A stretch of DNA of 64,000 bases from Ziziphus jujuba (GCF_031755915.1 NC_083385.1:11739001-11803000), one strand, 5' to 3'; positions 23,501-37,248 are shown, numbered from the stretch's first letter. Notes: generated from the sequence alone by a model not told the origin. Made by a program: numbers and translations.

Positions 23501-24597
23501 ATTAAATTTTTTAATTCGTACTTCAATAATAAGTGCTAAAAAATAACAATGTTATTATAAAAGATATAAGAAATACAATGAGATAAATAGTAAGTTGGAA
23601 TGTCAAATTTAAAATTTTATTAGATAGTAATGAAATGCATTTTTGGATTTTTTTTTCGGTTGAAAAAATCTATATTTGAATTATTTTTTAAAATTTAAAC
23701 ATAAAATAATATTAATTAATTAATTAAATGACATGAGATCCACATAATTTATGATGCCAAATTTGCCATTAAACTTACTTGTTATTGACAAATTTTAAAA
23801 TTTCCCATTAGAAAAATACCATTGGCAATGGCATACACTGGAGATGTTCTTACTTTCCAATGATCAGTGACAACAGTTTGAATGTAGGCTTTGTTCTCGT
23901 AAGATGCTTTGGAAGCCATCATAGAGAGCGCTGCAAAGTATTTGGGGTCTCCATATTTGATGGTGCTGTCCAGCTCTACTCGCTTGTCGAAATTCCCAAT
24001 AAATGACAAGAATTTTGGCGATGTCTCATCTGGGGCCTTCTCCATTTTCCCTGTCAAAATCGCAACAATATCCTCCTTAATTTATCAACCAAAATATATT
24101 CAAGGTTTAAATAATTTAGTTTGCAAATATTATAAAATTCCATCTATCACTCTTTTTTAAATTAATATATTTTACTCTAAAACATCACTACTTCGGTTAT
24201 GATGGTGATAAATGAGTACGACTGGGTCCATGTTGTTTGTGGTTTAATTAGATTGTACCATAGTAATCTACGCATTTGGCAGTGTGGGATCCACACTTTG
24301 AAATTGTGAATTTAAGTCTAACCCATGTTTCTGGAGCCGGTCAATCCAAACTTCTTGTCACATAATTATTTTCAAGAGGCGTATTAGCATTGACCCAATT
24401 CAAGTTTATAAAATTAATTACCAAAAAAAAACTATTTTCAAGAGGCGTATTAGTATTGACCCAGTTCAAGTTTATAAAATTAGTACACAGTAAACATGGG
24501 ATATTTATTTATTATAAAATCCCAAAACATGAGGACTTGGTTTGTGTACCATTTATTTTGTATGTATAAGCAACCACTGCACACCTACCTTAGGTCC
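20505..24597. repeat. Segmental duplication, unit 2
   Basis: Partner of 9640-14345 in direct orientation, about 10.9 kb away. It contains exons 2-5 of an intact lipase gene and ends within that gene's intron 1. That explains why the other unit lacks exon 1. Confidence 0.88.
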
Positions 24598-25791
24598 CTT
24601 TAAACACAAGCATTATGATGATTGATATGCCAACCAGCACTCCGTGGAATACACTTTGGAAACAACCAACGGTACTGCGTATTTGACGCTTTCCTTATCA
24701 TTTCGTATTTGTTTTATTTCTAAGTAATTAAGATCTCCTTGATGCTTAGCATTTTCGTATATATGCGTATCTTTAAGTTTAATTTTTTCCACCACTAAAA
24801 AAAAAAAAAAAAAAAACTTTAAGCTTAATTTACCAATTCAATCCGAACTAATATATTCTTCAACAAAAAAATCGGAACTAATATATAAAAATTATTATAA
24901 TATACAAGGCCAGGCAGATGATATATTGTGGTGTACTGTTTATTCACGTGAGGTTCATTTTCTGTATTCCGAACCATTCACCCCCTGAATTCATTTATGA
25001 TAGAATCTAGTAGTCTAGATGATTTAAAATACATGAACTATTATCATTAGTGCTAAATTGATTGTGAAATTAAGATTTTCTTACACCAAAAATGTATAAA
25101 AGAGAAGCACAAAAAATCTGCATTCAGGTTGCTGATTAAATATGTATATGAATCAGCATAATAATTAGGCACTTATATGAATTAAAAAGCTAGATATGAA
25201 GCCAAGTCTTTACTCTTTTTCTTTCTGCGTTTATAATATAATTGTACAACATCGATGTTTCTGATAGAATTATAACTATAATTAATTAGCCTGAAAAGTC
25301 CTTTACAATCCTGAATTCAATAAGATCGGTCATCTTAATTTGTTAAAATTTTAATAGATTCAGTAGCGTAAAGTAGAAATTGAAGCCAATGAAGATTAAA
25401 AAATCAAACAAACAAACAAATAATTGCAAACATAAACATATATAAGCATAAGGAAGCAAATTATGGACTTCTACTTACCTCGGAAGATATTAAGCAGAAG
25501 CACACCAAGATTGCGGTTGATGGACAAAAGGTTCAAAAAGATCTCAATTCTGGAACCAAACCATAACATTGGCTTGGATACGAATAGCAGAATCTTTTGA
25601 ACCAAGATGGAGATGAATAATATCCATCTTCTTCGGAAGCTTATCTCCTCCAACTGGATCCCCTCTGGACGGTCTATGAATTTCCTATCTTCTACTTTGC
25701 TTGACCATAAAATGTGAATGAGATCGAAGAAACCCACTTCTTCTGGTTTCAGTATCATATAACTGCAGGAGGACCCCTTATCGCAAGCCAT
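22159..25791 (-). CDS. Triacylglycerol lipase, OBL1-like (copy A), intact
   Basis: Five exons with canonical GT..AG borders: 25791-25479 (313 nt), 24050-23854 (197), 23317-23284 (34), 23167-22548 (620) and 22440-22159 (282), giving 481 aa. I chose the ATG at 25791 ([12 protein letters not shown]) over the upstream in-frame ATG at 25821 because the paralogue starts at the same place. A hydrophobic segment near residues 56-78 ([16 protein letters not shown]) probably attaches the protein to oil-body or ER membrane. The class-3 lipase fold follows, with [13 protein letters not shown], nucleophile Ser294 in GHSLG, probable Asp358 in [10 protein letters not shown] and probable His451 in [10 protein letters not shown]. 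The family hydrolyses triacylglycerol; castor OBL1 and the Arabidopsis homologue sit on lipid droplets. The AT-rich 25888-25905 may hold the TATA box. No disabling change was seen. The closest relative is pseudogene 1. Confidence 0.9.
24365..24484. repeat. ~65-bp tandem duplication in intron 1
   Basis: ATTTTCAAGAGGCGTATTAG followed by (C/T)ATTGACCCA(A/G)TTCAAGTTTATAAAATTA occurs twice, separated by a short A run. Unit 1 has it once (near 14190), so the duplication followed, or was lost after, the segmental duplication. It lies in intron 1 of lipase copy A. Confidence 0.88.
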
Positions 25792-28700
25792 GACTGAATT
25801 CCAAAAACACACACGATTCAAGAAGCTTAATCTAAAACTCAGTTAAGAATTTTATCACTCTTTAAACTCCACTGTATAAGTTTCCTTCATATATATAATA
25901 TAGTGTATGTATATACATATACATATATATGCTTATAGAGAGGAAGAGAGACACTAGCTGTATATATATATATATCTGGTGGATGGCCATGGTATCTATT
26001 TTAAAGTACTCTTTTTATGCCTTTTTGGTTACTTAGTCTAAAACAAAAGCTGGACCCCTCGATTTGCCACATGTTGCTAGCTAGTTTTCTGATGTTAAAA
26101 AAAGGGGTTTAAAAAAAAATAAAAAATAAAAATAAAAAAGGAGGTTTAGCTCACTAGTGTTATCTTATTTTAAGTAATAGACTTCCTTTGCCCCCATACC
26201 AAACACCCCCCTCAACTAACATTACCCCACCAATATTTGCAAAATAATAATAATAATAATAACACTCCCCACCCAAAAAACAAAAAAAAATGTTGAACTC
26301 CCAAAAGAACTTTTTAATTACTTCATTTTGGTTATTTCGTAATTAATTCTCTAACTACTTCAATGAATATTTATAAGTTTACGGAGTTCAATTTCACGTG
26401 GACTCACCATGATTGTCTCCAAAGGATTTTTTTTTTTTTGGGTGAATGGTTGATTTTGGTATTTATGATATGAAAAATTCATTATCACTGGATTTTGTGT
26501 TTTTATTCATTAATGCAGCTTCAATTCTATCGGCTGCACATAATTTTATTTAAATTTTATTAGTTTTATTTTAATTACAGTTTAATTCATATTTATAAAA
26601 TATCATAAATATAATTATGATAAAAATTGAGTGGATCTAAATAAAATTTATCTTATTATAATCTTTCCTCAGATATAGGGATTAATTTTTTCTTATTTAC
26701 AGTACATTAAGAGAAACTGAGGGAGCTTCGACCAAAATAACCTCACACATTTGACATTGTATGATTACGAAAGTAAGTCTGCACAGTTATTAATTTTGCA
26801 CAAAGCTGCCAACCTTAGATCTGTGTGATCTACAATTCCCACAAGACCACCAGATCCCGATTTCTTCCTACTAAGTTACCAACAAGAGGAATTTTTTGGT
26901 TGATGAAAATTGTATAAATTAAGTAATTATTAGAGCTGATAAAATGGGCATTGCAATACTAATATAAGATCACCTTAATGCTTGATTTGAAAATGCAGCA
27001 TTAATCTTTGAGAGGCGACTTTGAGTCAACTTTTTGTCGGCTTCCCATTTGGACTGTAGTAAAGCACTGGAGAGGAGTGGAGTTCAGAGAAGGACTTGTG
27101 AACAAATTTTTTGATGAATAGGACTTGTGCACAAAATGGTATTGTACGAGGCTGCCAATAAAATCTGGTTTTTTTGCTTCCGACTTTACTGTTCGTATAA
27201 TATATATCTTAGAATGTGATAAAATATCTTGGTTTTACATCAATGTCAAAAAGACTTAACAATAAATAAAGAAATAAATAAATACCGAAAGACGAAGCAT
27301 TTGCTTACCATGCTAACTAAATTCTTGTTTTCTGTTTTATGTATTTGTTTTTCTTAAAAAAAAAAAAAAAGAAAAAAGAAAAATGGTTATTGTGACTTAT
27401 TGTGAGGGGAAGAAAAAGAAAGTGTCCTTTTTCGTCCCCATCATGTGATTAAAAAAGGTGGACCAGGAATAGGATCTGAACCTGTCACAGAGAATCAACG
27501 AATTATAGATATTTAGTATTGTATAGAGAGGATGAATACAAAGTAGGGACCAAAACAAGCAACAATTTGTGTGATAAGGTCGTCCTTGTCCCCATCAAAT
27601 ATAATAATTTATAGTGCCAAGCATCATTCAATCAATTGCCACCGGCTATAATGCGGAGTACAGTGTGATCTTAGCTTTTTACGTGCTAAAGTCTAATAGA
27701 AGCAATAACAAGTATCTCCACAGATTGTGTTTTTAAGAAAACTTTTGCAATTTGGGTTAATTTGTCTGTAAAAAACAGTAAATTATATTATATATATGAT
27801 ATACTCAGCTTTATAGTGTGTGTGTATATATATATATATCTTAAAAGCAAGAACAAGATGACAGTTGTCACTTGTAGAGTTTCTAAGGACACAAGAAAAT
27901 ATATTTCATTTGAAAGGATTCAAATTATATAATATTAGTTTATTATTTCCATCATCAAATTCACAAAACGGAAATTATAATAAAAATAAAAATATATGTA
28001 ATAAATTGAAACCCAAAAGTTACATTTGTAATTATACACAAAATATAACCATGTGATTGATTCATTACCATTCACATTCATACATGGATGTGGATGTGAA
28101 TTCAAAACATTAAAATAGGATAAAATTGTTCTGAATGATAAAATGTATTTATATATATATATATATATAAACTAAAAAACTTCAAACAAAAAGAGACCGT
28201 TTCAGAGGACCAAGCAGCAAACCCAAGTTCTCGGTAATTTGGGTCAGCCTAATTTGATCAATGGGCCTGAAAGTATGTAAAATAGAGTTAACACTTGAAA
28301 GCCTATAATTTTTTTAATCTCAGGGTGGTGGTTTCAATCATTTATTTTCTATTTTTTTTTTTAATAGTGGTTTCAATCATTTGTTAATTAATTAAAATAT
28401 ATGTTTAAGGGGGAGAGGGTGAATGTACATGGTTCCCTCTCTTTTCCTTTATGATTGCAATTATATATTTATATATATATATATATATAACTGCATACAT
28501 GTTCAAATAAAATATTTAATATTAAAATTTTTATTTTTAATTATTGAATCGAGTTAAAAATTTTAATTTAAAATTATATTAATATATTATAAATATATTA
28601 ATATATATCCATATTTTTTGGGAGATATATGTATCCATATCGATATCATATACCATATATATAAATTAAAGCCAATACTTTTATTTAAGAAGTCAATACA

Positions 28701-29049
28701 AGTTTAGAAAAAAAAATAAAAAAAATTAGGAAAAGCTTTCCAAATTTCCAGTAAAACACAAGCACGTACACACAGTTTCCAATGCAACAACTTATCCACT
28801 TAGCGTGTGGAATCTCTTCAAAGTCCATAGGCTATGTGGACACGTGATTCTCGGTCACTACGAAAGAGCCTCGAAATTATATATAAATTAAAATTATTAG
28901 GGTCTAAGAAAGAATTTATAAATACATATGTACTAAAAAAACAAAATTTATTTTTATTAGGGTTATTTTAACCAATAACCTTATAAATGGAGGAATACGA
29001 ACATTTTGATCAGGTTGCGCAACAAGAAAGTACCGGAAAGAATTTGAAA
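25792..29049. other. Intergenic region between lipase copies A and B
   Basis: Upstream region of lipase copy A and downstream region of copy B. It is AT-rich with (AT)n tracts near 25900-25980, 27825-27838, 28150-28170 and 28465-28490. No coding region or repeat family was recognised. Confidence 0.5.
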
Positions 29050-32000
29050 TTATGAATCCTTGTGTTTAATTAGGAACACATCCGATGGTCCCAACCGTGT
29101 AGCGTTTACATAATCTTGAGGACTATGAGCAGGCATGCCAGGAACAATCAAACCGATAACCCTAAACACTCTCATTAAACCTCCTTCTTTGTAGTCTTTT
29201 CCTTTCTTATATGGAATGGTGAAGCTTCTTACGAGCTCTCCAATGGCGTTTATCATCATCGGTATGGCCCCCAGTGGCGAAAAATAGTTCTTGTTTGGTT
29301 CTTCTGGAACAACCTGCATATATACATAATCAATCTTCATCAATCAAGAAATGCAAAATCACTTATATAATTTTAATAGAATTTTGTAAAAAAGCATTAT
29401 TGTTTTTACCTTAACTTGGTATTTCCTGTTGTAGTAAAGACAAGTCCCAAAGTGCTTAAACATAAGCGCTTTGTCATCATAAGGCAACCTTGGAACAATA
29501 TCGTTACCATAAACAAATCTAAAATATGGAATACCATTCTCCTTCAATTGCTTTTCCATGAATAAGCAAAAACTTTTATCTCCAACCCTCGGTTGACCAA
29601 ATGTGTAAACCCCTTCCAATCTGTCAAGCAGCAATTTTTCCTCATGCAATGCCAAAATTGCAGGAAAAAGTATGGCAAGTGCACCACCTAAACTGTGCCC
29701 GGTTAATATGTATTTTGTTTTATCACTTTGTTGTAGAAGATCTTTTAGCATGTCCCTGATGGCGTAGTAGGCTAAAGGTGGACGGTTTTTGTCTTGTGGT
29801 TGGCTAGCTTCTTTAGGCCAACCAACACACTTTTGCAAACCAAGAGCCTTCATGAAACCACCATGAATCTTTCCTACCCCTTGGAGCTCATACCAAGAGA
29901 TATCAAAGTCGGAGCACCATGCGTCGGCATCGAAAGGTTCGGTGCCTCTAAAGGCCACGACAATAGTATCGTGGTCCTCGGTTTTATCTCGAAGCAAGAA
30001 AGCTTGTGTTGTAGCTTTGTCTTGATAATCTGCGCGCACACACACACACACAAAAAAAAAAATTAATAATTTGTATTCAATCTCGTGCTTTGAATTTGCA
30101 CATATGTATATATATATATATATATATATACATTGTTGGATAAGAAAATAACTATATTATATATATTTATGTTTAATTTTTTTCTTACCGTTCCAGTAGT
30201 CATACGATCCCAAAAACTCCATCTGCAAAATGAAATTAATAAGGAATAAGTTTTATTTTTACATGATTTTAATAATTTTTTTGGTTCTTTTGTAAATCAA
30301 ATAAAAAGAAGTAAAAATGTGTATACCTCCCAATGATCTTTGACAGTAGTTTCGATCAAAGCTTTGTTCTCGTATGATACTTTTGAAGCCATCATGGAAA
30401 GTACAGCATTGTAATTTCCATCTCCATGTTTGATGGTCTTGTCCAGCTCTATTCGTTTGTCCAAGTTTCCAATAAAAGATAAGAAAGTTGAAGACGTTTT
30501 ATCTGGCATTATCACTTTCCCTGTTAAAATTTAATATTAATTATTAAACATTCTTTTATTCAAAATAGACTATCTCTGTTTTATTTTCCAACCGATCTGG
30601 ATATACGGTTAAAATTGGAGGTCTGGGTAGAAGCACTTGCAATAAATAAAGATATTGCCCATATATATATATATATATATATATATTTGCAATTAATTAA
30701 TGGGCTGAATCTTAGCTGGTTGCAACTAGTTAAAGCTATAGTTTAATTATATAATTAAATACTACTTGCTTGTCTTTATAAAATATAAAAATTTGAAAAA
30801 TTATAAATGTGTGTGTTAGGTGATCTAATCTTAGATCTGTCCAACATGTGAAGTACAAGTAGGAAAAATAATCTTAAAAGGAAAAATTATTTTATAATCT
30901 CTTATATAATTTAGTTCCAATAAAATATTAACATAACAAATTGTACAACATCAAATGGATATATTTAATTGCTGGCCAAAAATTAAGGTTATAACTAAGA
31001 GATAAAATATTTTAACGTAGCTAGATTCTTTTAAAGAAGCTAAACAAGTAATTTAATTTTGTTTTATTTCAAATAAAAAATTAATTTAATTTTCTTTATT
31101 AAAAGCTTAGTCAATTTTGTTTTTTTTTTTTTTTTAAAAAAAAGCTAACCTTAGTCAAAATTTTTTTTTTATTAAAAAAAAAGCTTAGTCAATTTGTGTG
31201 GTAGTTAGCATTAGGACGTGGTCATAGTTTCTTTTGGTTGAAAAAAGACATTATCATTTAATTGAATTGCCAAATTGACATTGACTTATGATCAATTTAA
31301 TTATAATGTGAAAAAGTAGATTGAATCTAAATCAATGTGATGTAAATTGTAAAATAACATGTTGGTTTTAGAAACAAGGGCGTTTCAACAAAATTATCTA
31401 GCTAGTTAGGTTCAAGTTTGGTTAATTAAAACTTTGATAAATATTTTTTTTTGTATACATATATAGAATCGACGTTAACTACAGTTGAATTATTAATTTT
31501 TTCAAAAGTTTAAATTAATAAAAAATGAACTATTATATTATTTATATATAGTATTCTTTTTCACATATAAATCTATTTTTTATACTATATTTTAGAATTT
31601 TTACATGCATGCGTTTTTTTTTTTTATGAATTTTTTGAATTTTAGCTTTGTTACTAAATTAAATTATCACTTTTCTAAAATTTAAAATGATATAAGATTG
31701 GCTATACTATCATTTATATTAATAATCAAATTTCTCTATGCTATACGAAAAGAGTTTTAAGAATTAATTTAGCTCTTTATTTCACAAATAATACCTAAAC
31801 TGTATGCGTTTATACTTTATATTTTATGCCATCATTTTCAAATTATAATGGGGACATGAATATTATAAAGTAATTTAAAAAACTAATTAAACACCAAAGA
31901 ATATATTCTCCACTCCCACCCAAAAAAATAAAAAATAAAATAAAATAAGAAATAAAATAAGAAGGAGAAGTCATTTCGATCCTTTAATTTCTTATTGTAT

Positions 32001-32353
32001 CTAAAAAAGATGAAAGATGAGCAAATATTTAGGAAAAAAATTAGCTAACCTCGCAGAAAATTAAGCACAAGTTTTCCAAAGCTGCCATTGCTAGACAAGA
32101 GGTTCAAAAACATCTCAGCTCCAGACCCGATACTCGAAAGAGGTTTCGAAACAAACTGAAGCATCTTCTGCACCGCTATCGACAAGAATATGAGCCATCT
32201 GTGAGTGAATTTTTCCTCCGTACCTTTAGGAGCATCAATAAAATTCCTTTTTTCTATGTCACTAGAAAATAATATGTGAATGAGATCGAAAAGCTTTACT
32301 TCTTCGGGTTTCAATAGCATATAACTGCTGGAGAAACCCTTGTCACAAGCCAT
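29050..32353 (-). CDS. Triacylglycerol lipase, OBL1-like (copy B), intact
   Basis: Five exons: 32353-32050 (304 nt), 30520-30327 (194), 30222-30189 (34), 30029-29410 (620) and 29313-29050 (264). Total 1416 nt, 471 aa, with all borders GT..AG and in phase. It starts [20 protein letters not shown] hydrophobic stretch near residues 55-78 ([20 protein letters not shown]) precedes the lipase class-3 domain. Motifs are [32 protein letters not shown], nucleophile Ser290 in GHSLG, probable Asp354 in [10 protein letters not shown] and probable His447 in [10 protein letters not shown]. Role by homology: hydrolysis of storage triacylglycerol at the lipid-droplet surface. It is clearly more diverged from copy A than pseudogene 1 is, so it represents an older duplication. 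The acceptor of exon 4 is next to a (CA)n run, and intron 3 contains (AT)n. Confidence 0.92.
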
Positions 32354-32412
32354 ATTGGTTGAATATGAAAGAAGCTTTTAATTAGAAACTTTCGGTTGAT
32401 GACCCTTTTGCT

Positions 32413-32420
32413 CTATATAT
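32413..32420 (-). promoter_or_regulatory. Candidate TATA box for lipase copy B
   Basis: ATATATAG on the minus strand, about 60 bp upstream of the ATG at 32353. Position and sequence fit a plant TATA box with a short leader. It is a weak call because AT-rich strings are common here. Confidence 0.35.
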
Positions 32421-33447
32421 TCTCTAAAGCCTTGCTTTACAGCTCTGTATGTAGAGAAAAGGAGATCTCTGTGTAGGTTCTATACCACCTTTCAAAAGCA
32501 TATATATATATATATAATAGCCATTGACCTGGATGTCTAATGGTCTCTTTTGTTTTTTCTTATTTTATATTATTTTTTATTTTTATTTTGCAAAGATGTT
32601 GATTATACCATTATTGTTTAGAACTTATAATAAACGCGTTTGATTCGATTAGATATTGTTCTCATTGATTAAAGTTTGGCTTTTTTGGCAGACTTGTATT
32701 ATGAATAAAAATGGACAAGTTTCTACGTTATTTATTAATATATATATCCATAAATTCAATAACTGACTTGAATTGACCCACCAATAAGCCAACCACCACC
32801 ACTTTTTAATAGCCAACCTGCAGCTTGAACGTAGTTTCCTCTTCTTCCTCCTTTTTTATTTTTTTATTTTTTTTCCTCATTGACCAAACAGGCAGCTAGC
32901 CGTCGCAAGCGTGTAAAACGAGTAGAAATTAAAGAAAGGGTTCAGTCCTTTTGCTTAAGACACTATCATATTATTGTTAGAAGGCACATGGAAACAAGCA
33001 AGACATGCTTGTGTGATCGTATATATCACTGACTATTGATCATGATTCAAGAACAAATACAATTTTTTTTTTTTTTGTTGGTTGGTTTTGAAAAACAAGT
33101 AACAAGCATTATCATCTTTTAATTTAAGATATCTTTAGTTTTGGTCTTTAGTAACATTATTATTGTTTAATTTAAGATATCTTTAGTTTTGCTCTTCAAT
33201 TATTTATTTTCTTTTTTTGGGCTGACGTTCACGCTTATAATTATATATGTCCGGTGATGGTTATTTATTTTATTTTTTTCATTTACAATAATTGCCCTAT
33301 ATATCCTGATATTTCAAATTTCTCAATCATAAATTTTAATGATTTACAAGATTGACTGGAATGATTTTATTTAAAAGTAAATATAAACATTTTATATTTA
33401 TCAAAAATAATAATAAATATTTTATAGATTAGGCCTTTAATTTATTA

Positions 33448-33479
<32 letters not shown>

Positions 33480-35982
33480 TTGTTATTCTTATCAGATTAT
33501 ATACTTGATGAACTAATTAATATATGAATGAGATATCGTCCAAAAGATTTCAGAAAGATCATTTTGATCCCTATGTTGTAATCACATTTTGAGATTTGAA
33601 ATGATTCCCATATATTGCTTCAAGTTTTATAAGCCTTTTAGTTGTTGCCGTATATTTTCTCCGTCCTGAGAGGATCTAAGAAGTCCTTCATTTTCTTTAA
33701 TTGCGAAAAGTATAGTATACGTGGTCCACTTTTGTATAAATTCTATTAAAAATTATTTAATTCGAGGGTCAAAAATTGAAAAAGTCGTTAATTTTTTTAT
33801 AATGTTAATTTTCATTCTTAACCATATAAGTTCAATTAAAATATTACTTGGAAAAAAATGTTCAATTAAAGTATTATAAAGTAATTATGAGCATTCTTTT
33901 GACAAGAAGCCGGGTCATTTTTGGCGAGCGTCAGCAGCTTTTTTTTGTTTTTTTGGGGACCATCAGGAGCCTTAATCATGTTATTTAAATCCTCTAATAG
34001 AAAAGCAACCAAAAAAAAAAAACCTCTAATATTATATTACCAACTCTAGAAAAGAGGGATTAATTTTTTTTTTTTCGCCCCCAATCTCTATCTAAAGGTA
34101 ACCTCACATTAATTTGTTTAATATTACTATTGAAACCATATTGTTTTTCTTTCAATCGGAATATTTATCTTCCCCCAGAAGAAGAGTTTTATATATGGAA
34201 GAACATACGTAACTTTAGACAATTATTTTCCCCCCAAAAAAAAATAACTAAAAATAATAGACAATTTATTGCTCACGGATTGAAACGATAAAAGATCATA
34301 GTCCTGATGGCACGTGGTTACCGCATAATATAATCCAAATTTATTAATTTCATCATTAAGTAGTATTTTCATCACATGTAAAATAAATAATTCATCAAAA
34401 ATTTACCCATTAAGTAAAAGAACAAAACCATTAGTGAGAACAATTAACAATAATCCCTCATGGGAAAGGGTCGCGACTTGGAACTATTTCCTTAAAAATA
34501 TTGTATATATATATATCTTAGTTTCTCAGCTACATACCATGTTGGATATATGTTAAATATTTTTTTATCCAAATTATTATATATTTTTCCAGAAATAGAT
34601 CTGGAAGAATATTTTCAATTATTCTACTATTAAGCTAAGCCTATTAATACAGAAAAATGTTAAACATTATATATATATATATATATAGATGGATATATGA
34701 ATTTAAATATAATCTTCTTCTTCTTTTTCAACATCTTAATTTATATATTTTTGAATCATTGCCGATAAGATAGAGTATTAATAATAATAATAATAATAAA
34801 GCAAGAGTTCCCACTTCCCAGTGGTCAGACAGGAAGAACATGAAAAGAAAATATGGACCAAGACAAAACAACAAGATTATGTTGTTTCTGCTAAGGAAGC
34901 CCCACTGTCACGTCTGCCCACGCCGTGTGTTTTGTTTTTCTTTATTCTCATGTTTTCAACATGACTACTTTTATTTATCTTTCAGTTTTTTGTTTTATAT
35001 GAAAATATATTTATCTTTCATTTCTTTGATTTATTTGGGAGGAAAATAAATCTGGGGATGACATAATTAATGATAATAATTATTATTATTTTTTCCGATC
35101 TTGGTTGCTTCAGTTATTGTAATTTGTAACTGAGTGATAATTGATACTAAAAATAAAAAGAAAACAAACTATGTGCCATTTATCTAATTTTTAAAATTTG
35201 AAATTTTATGTTCCATAAAAAGTCTATAATAGGTCTCGGTCTATCGTCTAACAGATAATCAATTGGAAGTTCTTTTGATCTCTCATCTAATATTTATTAT
35301 AGCCAAAGTCAGCCAAAGATGATCTTTCTGAAAAGAAAATAAATAAATAAAAATAAAAAGTTGTTGATCGGAGGACCATTTGCAACCTTTATTATTATTA
35401 TTTTTTCTGTATTTTTATTTATTATTATTAATTATATTAGGAGCATTAGCAACCTCCCTAACTTGTCTTTTTTAATGTAAAAGTAAAATAAAATGAATTT
35501 AAAATCCAATGATAAAAGGTATGGGAAATGTTATCTTTTTTTAATTGTTTATAATGCAAGTGTATGCAGTTTATATTGTTTTATTCACAAAACCATCCAA
35601 ATCCCAGCTATAAATGGGTCACAGTGCAAGATCACCGACAGTCTAAATACAAAAAATGGAGTAGGAAGTAGCACTTGTTTGGTTTTGGCAAATACGTAAA
35701 TACGCAGAGAACTGACATATAACATTTTTATGCACGTTTTAGGCTTTCTTTTTTTCCTTTTTTTCTTTTTTTGGGTAAAATTTATCGTTTTAGGCATGCA
35801 AAACATGTAAATAATTTTGTTTATTTTTATTTTTTGGATATAAAAGTGAAGGAATTCAAAATCAAAATTAATGTCAGAAAAGAAACACTGGCTGCTGGGA
35901 CACGACTCTTGTAAAGTGAAGTTTGATCGAGAACGGGTTTTTTCTTCGTTTTGTTGATTTGATTTTGGACTGAATAATAGGT

Positions 35983-36102
35983 TGGGCTAAGTTGGGCTGC
36001 AAGTCTACCTCTAAACAATGATTTTCCTGGATCGGTTAAATCTGTAGCCGTCTGGGCCACGGAAGATTTGAGCAACGAAGAAAACATAGAGACTACTGGG
36101 CC
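35983..36102. promoter_or_regulatory. Cluster of four TGGGCY (site II-like) motifs
   Basis: TGGGCT at 35983 and 35993, and TGGGCC at 36053 and 36097, all on the plus strand within 120 bp. Such TGGGCC/T elements are bound by TCP factors and are typical of promoters of housekeeping and organelle-related plant genes. No gene is visible on either side, so this may be a relic promoter, an unannotated non-coding transcript, or chance. Confidence 0.25.
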
Positions 36103-37178
36103 TCCATTAAAGAAGAAAATAACAGTTACCCGCTTACAGTATTTCCAACGATGCCATTTATTTTGGAGGAGTATATGTTCAATTATAAAGATCATATTAA
36201 AGAATATTTAAAAATAAAGACTAGATCTTATAAAATCACTTTAACAATACTCTTTAATTTTGTTTTTATTTTGCATGGAAAAATATAAAATAATAATGGT
36301 GTATAAAAACTGTAAGTATTTTCTTTTTTTTGTTTTAATTGAAAGCATTAAAAATTTAACTTTAGATGGTGAGTTTGACATTTTACATTTGGAGACCCAA
36401 ACTCACATTCTATTTTAATTTGTAAATATAAGAGCTGGTGGAAGATTAAAGAAAGAGAGTTGGCTCTCTATTTTGGAGAAAATGAAACTAATCAAGAGTC
36501 TATTGAAGATGCTTTTAGGATTGGTTTGGCTATCAAGAATCACACCAATGATTTTTCAACTGGAATCACAAATTAGGTGATTATCCAAAATGAAAATCAT
36601 TAGAAAATAATTTAACTTTTTTAACTAAATATTATATCAAGCATTTTTATTCATTTGGAAATCCTTTTAATCTTTTCTAAATCACTCGTAAACAAACACT
36701 TATATGATCCATTTTAAATGATTTTATCAATTGTTTGAAGTTAAAATAAGATGATAGTTCATGTTAACGGGCTATATTTCATGTCAATCAATTATTGAAA
36801 GCTATTGAGCATTTCAAGATTCAACCTTAATTTGCACCAACTTCCATTATTTCCTCGAATAATAATCCGATTCCATATTCCTCCACTAAAATATATATAT
36901 ATATATATATAATGTTAACTTGTTTAACATATTTTAATTAACACATTTAATAAAATAGGATCATTTTTTGTATTATATATTTATCTATCATCATTTTTAT
37001 TTTTATCTTATAATTTAACTTATTTATGTTAATTTTGAGTTAAGCATGTTAACCTATTTTGGTTAGTTGTTTTTGAATTAGGTTTTGTTGGCAAATCCAA
37101 ATTGTAACCCTCTATTTAACCATTTATAAAGGAAGAAGAAGTAGGGACACCCGAAGGCAATACCATTGTTTCCTCAAG

Positions 37179-37180
<2 letters not shown>

Positions 37181-37248
<68 letters not shown>
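37181..37248. repeat. (GA)34 microsatellite
   Basis: Uninterrupted GA dinucleotide run of 68 bp, likely highly polymorphic. Confidence 0.97.

Noticed and set aside
25791..25821. Upstream in-frame ATG (MNRVCFWNSV) as the start of lipase copy A
   Set aside because: The paralogue starts at MACDKG and has no equivalent of the extra ten residues; the downstream ATG is preferred.
35827..36195. 122-codon minus-strand frame as a protein-coding gene
   Set aside because: No recognisable domain, Lys/Ile-rich ends read from AT-rich DNA, and no splice or promoter support beyond the TGGGCY cluster.
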